From assembly GCA_937928755.1 (NCBI GenBank), contig CALEZI010000176.1:12544-76543 (forward strand): a DNA stretch of 64,000 nucleotides, given 5' to 3'. The translations under genes and the position numbers were made by a program. Positions 56,005 to 64,000 of the stretch are shown in pieces. Each line of letters starts with the position of its first letter. Within the stretch, counting starts at the first letter, position 1. The notes below the pieces were generated by a model. The model did not search any database and was not told the DNA's origin. It saw only the letters and a program-made list of their open reading frames with translations. Origin of the DNA: an uncultured Rhodanobacteraceae bacterium. GTDB taxonomy: Bacteria; Pseudomonadota; Gammaproteobacteria; Xanthomonadales; SZUA-5.

Positions 56005-56084
56005 GTAGGTCACGTTGCCTGCGCAGCAGGCTACGTGACGCTGTCCATTGTCACGTGGCCCGCTACGCAGGCAACGTGGCCTAC
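56005..56084. repeat. Inverted pair of GTAG-type REPs (GTTGCC word)
   Basis: The plus unit GTAGGTCACGTTGCCTGCG starts at 56005 and extends to 56039; the minus unit GTAGGCCACGTTGCCTGCG lies at 56050-56084. Each can fold on itself (GTCACGT.../...ACGTGAC). A third copy is at 60052-60084. Confidence 0.85.
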
Positions 56085-56122
56085 AAATAAATGCTCTACA
56101 ATCAAACGTTTAGAGGATGTTC

Positions 56123-56174
56123 TGTGGGAGCGGATTCACTCCGCGAGCGCTTTCGCGGGATGAACCCGCTCCCA
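56123..56174. repeat. GTGGGAGCGG-type REP
   Basis: TGTGGGAGCGGATTCACTCC and its complement AACCCGCTCCCA pair around a loop with an inner GCGAGCGCTTTCGC hairpin. It is one of four repeat units in the 656-bp gap between the metalloprotease and ftsK (55842-56497), which has no gene. Confidence 0.85.
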
Positions 56175-56233
56175 GCTTCGGTGCGCGAACCAGCGCACCG
56201 CCAGGGGCAACTTGTACTCCCTCCAAACACACC

Positions 56234-56381
56234 GAAAGTGACTGAAAAGAGATCATTTGTCCGCAAAGGACGCCAGGAAGAGCAAAACCAGCACACGATT
56301 CCGCAGCGGGCATCCAACCCTCCGCACAAACACCGCCTCCCGCTCTCTTTGCGTTCTATGCGTCTTTTGCGGACAAAAACA
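56234..56381. repeat. Word-armed palindrome, CTTTGCGTC family, copy C
   Basis: TCCGCAAAGGACGCCAGG (56260) and CTTTGCGTTCTATGCGTC, then TTTTGCGGA (to 56373), form decayed arms. The left flank AAAGTGACTGAAAAGAGATC is the cleanest example of the flank seen in copies A, B, D and E. Confidence 0.8.
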
Positions 56382-56497
56382 GTCGCCAGTCGCTGACGGT
56401 TTGAAGCGCGAAGTCGCGCACCGAAGCAGTGCGCCAGGGCCGCCCACGGGCGCCGCAAGCTCGGGACAAGCTCGCCCCGCGGACCGCGAAATTCGGC

Positions 56498-58801
56498 TCA
56501 ATCCTTCGGCGGCGGCGGCGCCAGCACGGTGCGATTGCCATTGTGCTCGGGGGCGCTGACAATGCCGGCGGCCTCCATTTCCTCGATCAGGCGCGCGGCG
56601 CGGTTGTAGCCGATCTTCAGGCGCCGCTGAACGCCGGAGATCGACGCGCGGCGAGTCTCGGTGACGATGCGCACCGCCATGTCGTAGAGCTCATCGGCTT
56701 CGCCGTTGGCCTCTTCGGGCAGCCCGGTTTCGCCGACGATCCGACCATCGGCAAGTTCCTGGGTGTCGTCGAGGATGCCGTCCAGATAGACCGCCTTGCC
56801 GTGGGTTTCGCGCAGATAATTGACCACTCGATGCACTTCTTCATCGGACACGAAGGCGCCGTGCACGCGCTCGGTGGTGGCGGTACCGGGCGGCAGGTAC
56901 AGCATGTCGCCGTTGCCGAGCAGGGTCTCGGCGCCGGACTGGTCGAGAATGGTGCGCGAATCGATCTTGCTGGACACCTGGAACGCCACCCGGGTCGGGA
57001 TGTTGGCCTTGATCAGGCCAGTGATCACGTCCACCGACGGTCGCTGGGTCGCCAGGATCAGGTGTATGCCCGATGCGCGCGCCTTTTGCGCCAGCCGCGC
57101 GATCAGTTCTTCGACGCTCTTGCGGGCAACCATCATCATGTCGGCGAACTCGTCGATGATGACGACGATATGCGGCATGGTTTCGAGCGGCTTCGGGTGC
57201 TCGCCGGGCGCCGCGCGGGCGACGTTGAACAGCGGGTCCGGAATCGGCTGGCCCTGCTCGGTCGCGTCGCGCACCTTGCGGTTGTAACCGGCGAGATTGC
57301 GCACGCCGACCGCGGCCATCAGCTTGTAGCGGCGCTCCATCTCGGCCACGCACCAGCGCAGCGCGTTGGACGCCTCCTTCATGTCGGTGACCACCGGCGC
57401 CAGCAGGTGCGGAATGCCCTCGTAGACCGAGAGTTCCAGCATCTTCGGGTCGATCATGATCATGCGCACGTCTTTCGCGGTCGCCTTGTACAGCAGCGAC
57501 AGGATCATCGCGTTGATCGCAACCGACTTGCCCGAACCTGTCGTGCCGGCGACCAGAAGGTGCGGCATCTTGCCGACATCAACCACCGTCGGCCGGCCTC
57601 CAATGTCCTTGCCCAGCGCCAGCGTCAGCGGCGAGGAGGCCTTGTCGTATTCCTTCGAGCGCAGGATTTCCGACAGGAACACCATTTCGCGATGCTGATT
57701 CGGAATCTCCAGGCCGACCACCGATTTGCCTGGAATCACGTCGACCACGCGCACGCTGACCACCGACAGGCCGCGAGCGATGTCCTTGTCCAGTGACGAA
57801 ATCTGGCTGCCGCGAATGCCTGGCGCTGGATCCAGTTCGAAGCGCGTGATCACCGGCCCCGGATAGACGCCGACCACCCGCGCCTCGATGCGGAAGTCCT
57901 TGAGCTTCAACTCGACCTGGCGCGACAGCGCCTCCAGCGCTTCAGGCGAGTAGCCCTTGCCAGTGACACGGGCCTCATCCAGCAACGACAGCGGCGGCAA
58001 CTCACCCGACGGCATGTTGTGGAACAGCGGGATCTGCAGTTCGCGCTCGGCACGCTCGCTCTTTTCCATCGCCGGCGCGGCGCTCTCGATCCTTACCGGT
58101 TCACGCTTCTTGCGCTTGACGGTTTCTTCCTTGCGCACCACTTCTCGTATCGCGCGCGCTTTCTGGCCCACACGCCAGTCGGCGAACTGCTGGCGCCAGA
58201 CGCCGATGCGTTCGAACAGTGCCAACGTCAGCGCGCCGACCCTGTCCATTGCGCGGAACCACGACACCCCGGTGGCGAAGGTCGATCCGATCAGGAACAA
58301 CACCAGCGCGAACACGGTCGTGCTGCCACGTCCGAAGCTGGAAAGCAGCAAGTCGCCGGCGGAACTGCCAAGCACACCACCAGCGCCCCCGGGCAGGCCA
58401 TCCGGTCGCATCTGCGCGTGAGCGAGCACCGCGCCGCCGATCAGCGCCACCGTGAGTCCGACCATGCGCGTCAACGGCACCAGCGGATCGCCGACGGCCG
58501 GCCCATCGAGCGGATCGCGCAAGAAGCGCCACGCGTACCACATCAGCACCAGCGGCAGCAGGAATGCCATGCGCCCGATCAAATACAGCAGCAGGTCGGA
58601 CAACCAGGCACCGGCGCGACCACCCCAGTTATGCACGACGGCACTCGAACCCGCGTGCGACCAACCAGGATCGCCGGCATCGAAGCTCGCCAGCGCCACC
58701 AGCAGATAGCCGGCAACCGGCACCAGCAACACAAAGGCGCTTTCGCGGATAGCCTTCTGGAATCGGTCGCGCCAGCCGAGCATCGCCACAGTCGTCGCCA
58801 T
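56498..58801 (-). CDS. ftsK: DNA translocase FtsK
   Basis: 767 aa. Four or five membrane helices are in the first 170 residues, then a short linker, and the motor: Walker A LLVAGTTGSGKSVAINAMI, Walker B-like HIVVIIDEFADMMMV. The C-terminal gamma domain (SISGVQRRLKIGYNRAARL, then MEAAGIVSAPEHNG) recognises KOPS. The short linker is typical of Lysobacterales and pseudomonad FtsK. It coordinates chromosome segregation and dif resolution at the septum. Divergent from trxB. Confidence 0.97.
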   Translation of the reverse strand: MATTVAMLGWRDRFQKAIRESAFVLLVPVAGYLLVALASFDAGDPGWSHAGSSAVVHNWGGRAGAWLSDLLLYLIGRMAFLLPLVLMWYAWRFLRDPLDGPAVGDPLVPLTRMVGLTVALIGGAVLAHAQMRPDGLPGGAGGVLGSSAGDLLLSSFGRGSTTVFALVLFLIGSTFATGVSWFRAMDRVGALTLALFERIGVWRQQFADWRVGQKARAIREVVRKEETVKRKKREPVRIESAAPAMEKSERAERELQIPLFHNMPSGELPPLSLLDEARVTGKGYSPEALEALSRQVELKLKDFRIEARVVGVYPGPVITRFELDPAPGIRGSQISSLDKDIARGLSVVSVRVVDVIPGKSVVGLEIPNQHREMVFLSEILRSKEYDKASSPLTLALGKDIGGRPTVVDVGKMPHLLVAGTTGSGKSVAINAMILSLLYKATAKDVRMIMIDPKMLELSVYEGIPHLLAPVVTDMKEASNALRWCVAEMERRYKLMAAVGVRNLAGYNRKVRDATEQGQPIPDPLFNVARAAPGEHPKPLETMPHIVVIIDEFADMMMVARKSVEELIARLAQKARASGIHLILATQRPSVDVITGLIKANIPTRVAFQVSSKIDSRTILDQSGAETLLGNGDMLYLPPGTATTERVHGAFVSDEEVHRVVNYLRETHGKAVYLDGILDDTQELADGRIVGETGLPEEANGEADELYDMAVRIVTETRRASISGVQRRLKIGYNRAARLIEEMEAAGIVSAPEHNGNRTVLAPPPPKD

Positions 58802-58924
58802 TTCAGTTCTTGATCCCTTACGCGAAGTATCGCACGCAAGGTGTTCAGTCTATTCGAAAAGCGGCAAGTGGTGAGCGGTAAGTGGTAAGTGGCAGAAGCG
58901 GGCCCGAAGTGTGCTTGTGCTTTC

Positions 58925-58997
58925 TGTGGGAGCGGGTTCATCCCGCGAGCTCTTCGGTGATTGATGCGTAAGGCTCGCGGGATAAACCCGCTCCCAC
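58925..58997. repeat. GTGGGAGCGG-type REP in the ftsK-trxB gap
   Basis: TGTGGGAGCGGGTTCATCCC pairs with GGGATAAACCCGCTCCCAC, and CGCGAGC/GCTCGCG pairs inside. It is located upstream of trxB and of the divergent ftsK, in a 287-bp gap that also contains GGTAAGTGG words near 58865. Confidence 0.85.
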
Positions 58998-59088
58998 CAG
59001 AGCAAGCGCACTTGAATCCCTCGGCCCCGCCCCCTAGTTTGCTTGTCCTTAGCCAGATCTATCGCGCCGACCGCGCCCGGAGCACCCG

Positions 59089-60033
59089 ATGAGCACCACC
59101 AAGCACTGCCGAGTCCTGATCCTGGGCTCCGGCCCGGCGGGTTATGCCGCAGCCGTCTACGCCGCGCGCGCCAACCTGAAGCCGGTAGTGATCACCGGCG
59201 TCGAAGCCGGTGGCCAGTTGATGACCACCACCGAGGTCGACAACTGGCCCGGCGATGTCCATGGGCTGACTGGCCCGGTGCTGATGGAACGCATGAAGGC
59301 GCATGCCGAGCGCTTCGAAACCGAGATCGTCTTCGACCACATCCACACCGCCGAACTCGGGCAGAAACCATTCAAGCTGATCGGCGATTCAGGCACTTAC
59401 ACCTGCGATGCGCTGATCATCGCCACCGGGGCCTCGGCCAAGTATCTGGGCATCGACAGCGAGACCGAATTCCGCGGCCGCGGTGTTTCCGCGTGCGCCA
59501 CTTGCGACGGTTTCTTCTATCGCCAGCAGGATGTGGCCGTGATCGGCGGCGGCAACACCGCGGTCGAGGAAGCTTTGTACTTGTCGAACATCGCCCGCAA
59601 GGTCACCGTGGTCCATCGCCGCGAGAAGTTCCGCGCCGAGAAGATCCTGCAGGACAAGCTGTTCGCCAAGGCCAACATCGAAGTGATCTGGAACCATGCG
59701 GTCGACCAGGTGCTCGGCGACGACAGCGGGGTCACCGGCGTGCGCATCGCGCCGCGTGAAGGCGGTGCCACCCGCGACATCGCCGTGCAGGGGCTGTTCA
59801 TCGCCATCGGCCACACGCCGAATACCGGCATCTTCCAGGGCCAGTTGGCGATGGAAAACGGCTATATCACGGTCAAGAGCGGCTATGCCGGCATGGCGAC
59901 CATGACCAGCATCCCCGGCGTGTTCGCTGCCGGCGACGTCGCCGATCCGATCTACCGCCAGGCGATCACGTCCGCCGGCGCTGGCTGCATGGCTGCGCTG
60001 GATGCGGATCGCTATCTCGAGCAGCATCAGTGA
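59089..60033 (+). CDS. trxB: Thioredoxin reductase
   Basis: 314 aa. FAD motif LILGSGPAGYAAAVYAARA at the N-terminus, NADPH motif VAVIGGGNTAVEEALYLSN, and the redox cysteines in CATCDGFFYR. GVFAAGDVADPIYRQAITSAGAG closes the FAD domain. It reduces thioredoxin with NADPH. SD CGGAGC precedes the ATG. Confidence 0.97.
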   Translation: MSTTKHCRVLILGSGPAGYAAAVYAARANLKPVVITGVEAGGQLMTTTEVDNWPGDVHGLTGPVLMERMKAHAERFETEIVFDHIHTAELGQKPFKLIGDSGTYTCDALIIATGASAKYLGIDSETEFRGRGVSACATCDGFFYRQQDVAVIGGGNTAVEEALYLSNIARKVTVVHRREKFRAEKILQDKLFAKANIEVIWNHAVDQVLGDDSGVTGVRIAPREGGATRDIAVQGLFIAIGHTPNTGIFQGQLAMENGYITVKSGYAGMATMTSIPGVFAAGDVADPIYRQAITSAGAGCMAALDADRYLEQHQ

Positions 60034-60051
60034 GTTGGGAACAGTGAGTGT

Positions 60052-60084
60052 GTAGGTCATGTTGCCCGCAGGGCAACGTGACCT
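60052..60084. repeat. GTAG-type REP (GTTGCCC word)
   Basis: GTAGGTCATGTTGCCC (60052-60067), GCA loop, GGGCAACGTGACCT (60071-60084), one mismatch in the stem. It starts 18 bp after the trxB stop. The same family occurs at 56005-56084, and a degenerate copy is at 35621-35652. Confidence 0.85.
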
Positions 60085-60117
60085 GCGAATCGAAGGATCT
60101 GGGGCTACGCTTGCGCG

Positions 60118-61017
60118 ATGACTGCCCTCTCGCCCACCTCCGACCCGGCGCACCCCTCGTTGTGGGTGTTCGGCGCCACGTCGCCGGTGGGCAGCTACCT
60201 GCTGCCGTTGCTGCAGGCGCATCCATTGGGCGTGACCGCATTCACACGCGGGTTGCCGGCACCGTGGATGGAACAATTCCCACGGATCGACTGGTTGCAG
60301 TCTTCGCTGGCGAATGCGCCAGCCATCGGCACGGGCGTCACCCATGTCCTCAGCCTCGGCCCGTGCGACGCTTTCATCGACTGGCTGGCGCGGCAGGCGC
60401 CGAGTCCATCGCTGCGCCAGGTCATCGCCTTCGGATCGACCAGCGCCGATACCAAGATCGATTCCGCCTCCACCGAGGAGCGTGCGCTGGCGCAGAACCT
60501 GCGCGAGTCGGAGGCGCGCCTGGCCAACGAGTGCGCGCGCCTCGGCGCGGCGTGGACGCTGCTGCGACCGACGCTGATCTACGGTGGCGTCAACGACCTG
60601 GTGGCCCGGCTTGGCCGGATGGCCGCCCGCTGGCACGTCTATCCGCGACCGCTCGGCGCCATCGGAAAAGCCTTGCGACAGCCGGTGCACGCGGCCGACC
60701 TGGCCTCGGCGGTGATGGCGAGCATCGACAATCCGGCCGCATTCAACCGTCGATTCGACCTTGCGGGCCACGAAATGCTGTCGCTTGCAGCCCTGATTCG
60801 CCGCTCGGCTCAGGCCGGCGGTCGCCTGGCGCTGCCGCTGCCGCTGCCGGGCGGCCTGCTGTTGCGGCTCGCCGAATGGGTCGGCGCCTTTGCCAGCAGT
60901 TCCAGGCTCAGCGGCGCTGCCGCGACGCGCCTCGCGCGCGATCAGGTGTTCGACTACGCACCTGCCGTCAGAGCGCTCGGCTACGCCCCGCGCGACTTCG
61001 CACCCGACCGCGGATGA
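60118..61017 (+). CDS. NAD(P)-binding sugar-epimerase-like protein
   Basis: 299 aa. An N-terminal Rossmann motif WVFGATSPVGSYLLPLL near 16 is an atypical SDR (GxxxxxGS), and AFGSTSADT, and AWTLLRPTLIYGGVND near 145 are typical of extended/atypical SDRs of the NmrA or epimerase type. The classical YxxxK is not evident. Probably an NAD(P)-dependent epimerase/dehydratase or a redox-sensing homologue. Starts 85 bp after trxB. Confidence 0.82.
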   Translation: MTALSPTSDPAHPSLWVFGATSPVGSYLLPLLQAHPLGVTAFTRGLPAPWMEQFPRIDWLQSSLANAPAIGTGVTHVLSLGPCDAFIDWLARQAPSPSLRQVIAFGSTSADTKIDSASTEERALAQNLRESEARLANECARLGAAWTLLRPTLIYGGVNDLVARLGRMAARWHVYPRPLGAIGKALRQPVHAADLASAVMASIDNPAAFNRRFDLAGHEMLSLAALIRRSAQAGGRLALPLPLPGGLLLRLAEWVGAFASSSRLSGAAATRLARDQVFDYAPAVRALGYAPRDFAPDRG

Positions 61018-61087
61018 TCCACAAGCGTCCGCGTCCGGAAGTCGACGACGCCGCATTGGCATCGCGCGGCGTAGCGTCTTCCACATC

Positions 61088-62266
61088 ATGACGACAACGC
61101 CTGCGCCCATCGATGCCGATCTGCAACTGCGCATCCGCCATGGCGTGGCCGACATCGAGGCGCATGCGTGGGACGCACTGATCGGCGCCGACGACCAACC
61201 GTTCGTGCGCCATGCCTTCCTGTCGGCGCTGGAGCAGAGCGGCAGTCTGCAGCGCGAACTCGGCTGGTCGGCGATGCCCTTGCTGCTGTACCAGGGCGAT
61301 CACCTGATCGCCGCCGCGCCGGGGTACCTGAAGAGCAACTCGCACGGCGAATTCGTGTTCGACTGGTCGTGGGCCGACGCCTATCGGCGCCACGGCTTCG
61401 ACTACTACCCGAAACTGCTGATCGGCGTGCCTTATTCCCCGATCACCGGCCCGCGCCTGCTGGTGGGCGACGGCATCGACGCAGACCACCGCCGCGCACA
61501 ACTGCGCGATGCGATCGCGAGTCTGGTCAATCAGTTGCGCATTTCGAGCGCGCACCTGAATTTCCTGAACGAGGACGATGCCGCCGCCGTCAGCCACGAT
61601 CCCTGGCTGCCGCGTTTCGACTGGCAGTTCCACTTCCACAACCATGGCTACGGCGATTTCGAAACCCTGCTCGCCGAGTTCAACCACAAGAAGCGCAAGA
61701 ACATCCGCCAGGAGCGTCGTCACGCGCACGCCTGCGGGGTCACGATCGATTGGGTCGATGGCGTGGACATGCGCGAAGCCGATCTCGACGAGTTGCACGC
61801 GCTGTACGTCGAGACCTTCGATCGCAAGGGCAACACCGCCGCACTGACGCGCAGCTTCTTCTCGATGATCCGCGAGCGCATGCCGGGCTCATTCCACGCC
61901 GCCGTCGCACGGCGCGGCGCGCGCATCGTTGCCGCGGCGATCTACTTCTCCTCGTCGACCACGCTGTACGGCCGTTACTGGGGCGCACGCGAAGATCTGT
62001 CGGGCATGCACTTCGAACTCTGCTACTACCAGGCGATCGAACACGTGCTGCGCCGCGGCCTGGCGCGCTGCGAGCCCGGCGCCCAGGGCGAACACAAGAT
62101 CGCGCGCGGCTTCCTGCCGACGCGCACGCGCTCGGCGCACCTGATCGCGCACAGCGGATTCCGCTCGGCCATTCGCGGCGCCCTTGATCGCGAGGGACAG
62201 GCCTTGCGCGAATACCGCGCCGAGCTGGAAGCGCATTCGCCGTTCAGAGCGAAAGTGATTTTGTAG
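61088..62266 (+). CDS. FemAB/GNAT-like acyltransferase
   Basis: 392 aa from the ATG at 61088; the frame upstream runs into the previous gene and is not protein-like. The sequence contains FNHKKRKNIRQERRHA near 200 and LYGRYWGAREDLSGMHFELCYYQAIEH near 300, the signature of the peptidogalycan/FemAB-like GNAT superfamily (PF04339 type). Such proteins may add amino acids or acyl groups to envelope components; the substrate is unknown. The TAG stop at 62264-62266 is the TAG of a GTAG-type REP. Confidence 0.85.
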   Translation: MTTTPAPIDADLQLRIRHGVADIEAHAWDALIGADDQPFVRHAFLSALEQSGSLQRELGWSAMPLLLYQGDHLIAAAPGYLKSNSHGEFVFDWSWADAYRRHGFDYYPKLLIGVPYSPITGPRLLVGDGIDADHRRAQLRDAIASLVNQLRISSAHLNFLNEDDAAAVSHDPWLPRFDWQFHFHNHGYGDFETLLAEFNHKKRKNIRQERRHAHACGVTIDWVDGVDMREADLDELHALYVETFDRKGNTAALTRSFFSMIRERMPGSFHAAVARRGARIVAAAIYFSSSTTLYGRYWGAREDLSGMHFELCYYQAIEHVLRRGLARCEPGAQGEHKIARGFLPTRTRSAHLIAHSGFRSAIRGALDREGQALREYRAELEAHSPFRAKVIL

Positions 62267-62315
62267 GAGCGACGTGTACGTCGCGAACGCAGGAGTGTGT
62301 TTTCGGTCTGAAAAG

Positions 62316-62463
62316 TACGCAAAGAAAGCAAAGAACGCAAAGAGAGCAGGAAGCGGACGTTCTGCAGAGGCCAGATTTCCCGTTGCCGAATCACTTGCTG
62401 GCTTTGCTCTTCTTTGCGTCCTTTGCGTCCTTTGCGGATAAACGCTATTCTTTCAGTCACTTA
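62316..62463. repeat. Word-armed palindrome, CTTTGCGTC family, copy D
   Basis: The left arm GTACGCAAAGAAAGCAAAG (62315) and the right arm with two CTTTGCGTC units and GCGGA (to 62438). The right flank TATTCTTTCAGTCACTTACG is the reverse complement of the copy C left flank, so its orientation is opposite to A, C and E. Confidence 0.85.
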
Positions 62464-62473
62464 CGATATATTT

Positions 62474-62526
62474 GGAGAGCGCGGGTTTATCCAGCGAGAG
62501 CTCTCGCGGAGTAAATCCGCTCCCAC
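62474..62526. repeat. GTGGGAGCGG-type REP
   Basis: GAGAGCGCGGGTTTATCC pairs imperfectly with GGAGTAAATCCGCTCCC, inner stem CGAGAGCTCTCG. It lies next to copy D. Confidence 0.75.
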
Positions 62527-62561
62527 ATGAAGATCAATGCAGGTTCGGTGACACGTCGCTC

Positions 62562-63740
62562 CTACACCAACGCGAGAGCCTGCTCCAGGTCGGCGATCAG
62601 GTCTTCAGGCTCCTCCAGCCCGATCGACAGCCGAATCAGATTCCACGGCATACCCGTACGATTCGACTCTGCGTTGCCGTCCTTGATCACGACCGCCAGC
62701 GGCCAGATGAGCGACTCGTGCCCGCCCCAGGACACGGCCATCAGGAACAACTTCAGGTGATCGCAGAAGCGCTCGATGCCGGCGACATCGTCAGCCCGCA
62801 CCTCGATCGAAAGGATGCCCGAACCGCCTTTCATCTGCCGCTGCGCGAGTTCGCGCTGCGGATCGCTGCGGCTGCCGGGGTAGTAGACACGCGCGACCTT
62901 GGGATGCCGTTCCAGCCAGTCGACGATGCGCGCCGTGCTCGCGGCGATGCGTTGCATGCGCACTGCCAGCGTGCGCAGCCCGCGCAGCATCAGCCAGGCC
63001 TCGAATGGCCCGATGATCGCGCCGAAAGTCATGTAGGGGCCGCGGAAGATGTTGCGGATGTGCTCGGTTCGACCACAGACCACGCCGGCGACAACGTCGC
63101 TGTGGCCATTCAAATACTTGGTGGCCGAGTGCATGACGAGGTCGATGCCGAGATCGGCCGGCTTCTGCAGCAGCGGGCTGGCATAACTGTTGTCGCACAA
63201 CGTCAGGATCCCGCGCGCCTGCGCCAGCCGGGCGACGGCAGCGAGATCCTGCAGTTCCAGCGTCAGCGAATTCGGGCTTTCGAGCACGATCATGCGGGTG
63301 CGCCCGGTCAGCGCAGACTCGATCGCTTGCAGATCGCTGCCATCAACGAAACTGACGTCGACGCCGAAACGCGGCAGCCAATCGCGCACCAGAACGCGGG
63401 TCCACGCGTAGGGCTTCTGCACGCAAACGACATGGTCGCCGGCGCGGACGAACGCGAGCACTGCGGCTGCCATGGCGGCGGCGCCGGAGCCGAATACCAG
63501 CGCATCCTCAGTACCCTCGAGCGCCGCAAGCTTGCGCCGGAGGATCTCCACCGTCGGGTTGTTGCCGCGCGTATAGAACGCGTTCGCCAACTCGTCCTGC
63601 CCGACGGCGCGCATGGCTGCGACCGTCGGGAAGGCAAAATTGCTGGTTTCGAAGATCGGTGGCGTCACCGCACCCCGATATTGCTCACGGTCCTCGGCCA
63701 GGTGGTTGAGGATGAAGCTCAGGGAGTGTTCGTCGGCCAT
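62562..63740 (-). CDS. Cys/Met-metabolism PLP enzyme (cystathionine gamma-synthase/lyase family)
   Basis: 392 aa. The PLP lysine is in HSATKYLNGHSDVVAG near 203; YTRGNNPTVEILRRKLAALEG and LVFGSGAAAMAAAV are in the N-terminal part, and LSIGLEEPEDLIADLEQAL at the C-terminus. The enzyme performs gamma-replacement, gamma- or beta-elimination; the residues that would separate MetB, MetC and MccB were not resolved. The stop codon TAG lies in a REP. No met genes are adjacent. Confidence 0.93.
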   Translation of the reverse strand: MADEHSLSFILNHLAEDREQYRGAVTPPIFETSNFAFPTVAAMRAVGQDELANAFYTRGNNPTVEILRRKLAALEGTEDALVFGSGAAAMAAAVLAFVRAGDHVVCVQKPYAWTRVLVRDWLPRFGVDVSFVDGSDLQAIESALTGRTRMIVLESPNSLTLELQDLAAVARLAQARGILTLCDNSYASPLLQKPADLGIDLVMHSATKYLNGHSDVVAGVVCGRTEHIRNIFRGPYMTFGAIIGPFEAWLMLRGLRTLAVRMQRIAASTARIVDWLERHPKVARVYYPGSRSDPQRELAQRQMKGGSGILSIEVRADDVAGIERFCDHLKLFLMAVSWGGHESLIWPLAVVIKDGNAESNRTGMPWNLIRLSIGLEEPEDLIADLEQALALV

Positions 63741-63849
63741 GCGTGCGGAAAGTTCTGTCGGTCAACACCCAAGACTGACCGGCATGCGGGTGCGGTGCAA
63801 GTTGCCGCCAAAGGCAATCTATCGCGACGTGCACGCCGCTCTCACCGAA

Positions 63850-64000
63850 CATAACGCAAGTCGTTGAAGGAAGAGATTTGTCCGCAAAGGACGCAAAGAA
63901 CGCAAAGAGAGCAAAGAAGCTAATGGTTGGTGTTCTGCTGGCTTCGCTTTCCTTTGCGTCCTTTGCGTCCTTTGCGTCCTTTGCGTCCTTTGCGTCCTTT
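63850..64000. repeat. Word-armed palindrome, CTTTGCGTC family, copy E (cut by window end)
   Basis: The left flank GCAAGTCGTTGAAGGAAGAG, left arm TCCGCAAAGGACGCAAAG (63881), and a right arm with at least five CTTTGCGTC units running to 64000. The end of this copy is outside the window. Confidence 0.85.

Larger units (their letters stand above)
62263..62565. repeat. Paired GTAG-type REPs bounding the gap between two convergent genes
   Basis: GTAGGAGCGACGTGT (62263-62277) is repeated in perfect inverted orientation at 62551-62565. The left unit also has the hairpin GCGACGT-GT-ACGTCGC (62269-62284). Each unit provides the TAG stop codon of the gene that runs into it: the FemAB-like gene at 62266 and the PLP-enzyme gene at 62562. 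Confidence 0.9.

Overview
The window is a high-GC, gene-dense chromosomal segment with no rRNA operon, prophage or plasmid backbone. Gene content and order (rpsP-rimM-trmD-rplS, queA-tgt, an ftsK/lolA/trxB neighbourhood, pilU, a FtsK of 767 aa), GTAG-type REP palindromes of the kind known from Stenotrophomonas, and secreted proteins ending in F-x-[ND]-G-F-E point to a gammaproteobacterium of the Lysobacterales (Xanthomonadales), probably near Rhodanobacteraceae. This placement is inference from content, not from a phylogeny.

Layout. 1-4.9 kb: a truncated ADP-forming acyl-CoA synthetase-like gene, an HDAC-family deacetylase, a NUDIX hydrolase and an APC amino-acid permease. 5.0-5.5 kb: a tandem array of 128-bp units, each starting with the 5' part of a tRNA-Arg gene and running in phase into the intact tRNA-Arg(TCG). 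5.6-14 kb: a CPA2 antiporter, small membrane and unknown proteins, pilU, a secreted repeat-protein operon and a PhzF protein. 14.2 kb: tRNA-Ala(GGC) and tRNA-Glu(TTC) with promoter and terminator. 14.5-19.8 kb: a large membrane protein, a secreted beta-helix-like protein, an M50-like protease, an entericidin-like lipoprotein and Sua5. 19.9-24.1 kb: an acetolactate-synthase-like enzyme and an aldehyde dehydrogenase separated by a VapBC module, then a TTG-initiated zinc-ribbon membrane protein and a decayed FtsX-type permease fragment. 24.9-29.6 kb: a SleB-type hydrolase, a membrane protein, and a 1050-aa BNR-repeat secreted protein with a coupled small membrane protein. 29.8-32.1 kb: tgt and queA (queuosine). 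32.3-35.4 kb: a class-III aminotransferase with an odd P-loop ATPase and a membrane protein. 35.8-40.3 kb: a 2-oxoacid:ferredoxin oxidoreductase operon whose ferredoxin is fused to a GltD-like NAD(P)H module. 40.5-44.8 kb: transglutaminase, secreted protein, M15 peptidase, a SecB-like protein and a HhH-GPD glycosylase. 45.0-47.0 kb: rplS-trmD-rimM-rpsP (minus). 47.5-53.3 kb: parC, rnt, an FmdB-type protein and a prolyl oligopeptidase. 53.7-60 kb: lolA, a secreted metalloprotease, ftsK and trxB. 60.1-63.7 kb: an NAD(P)-binding protein, a FemAB/GNAT-like protein and a Cys/Met-metabolism PLP enzyme.

The main non-genic theme is repeats. At least four architectures are interspersed between genes: (i) palindromes whose arms are short tandem words (9-bp CTTTGCGTC, 9-bp GAGGGCACG, 7-bp GGTTGTT); (ii) GTAG-type REPs, which supply the TAG stop codon of three genes; (iii) GTGGGAGCGG-type REPs, amplified at 53.4 kb; (iv) a 137-bp MITE-like element. 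They sit inside conserved operons (queA-tgt, rimM-trmD) and between ftsK and lolA. The tRNA-half array and the word-armed palindromes are the best candidates for something undescribed. No defence island or CRISPR array is present.
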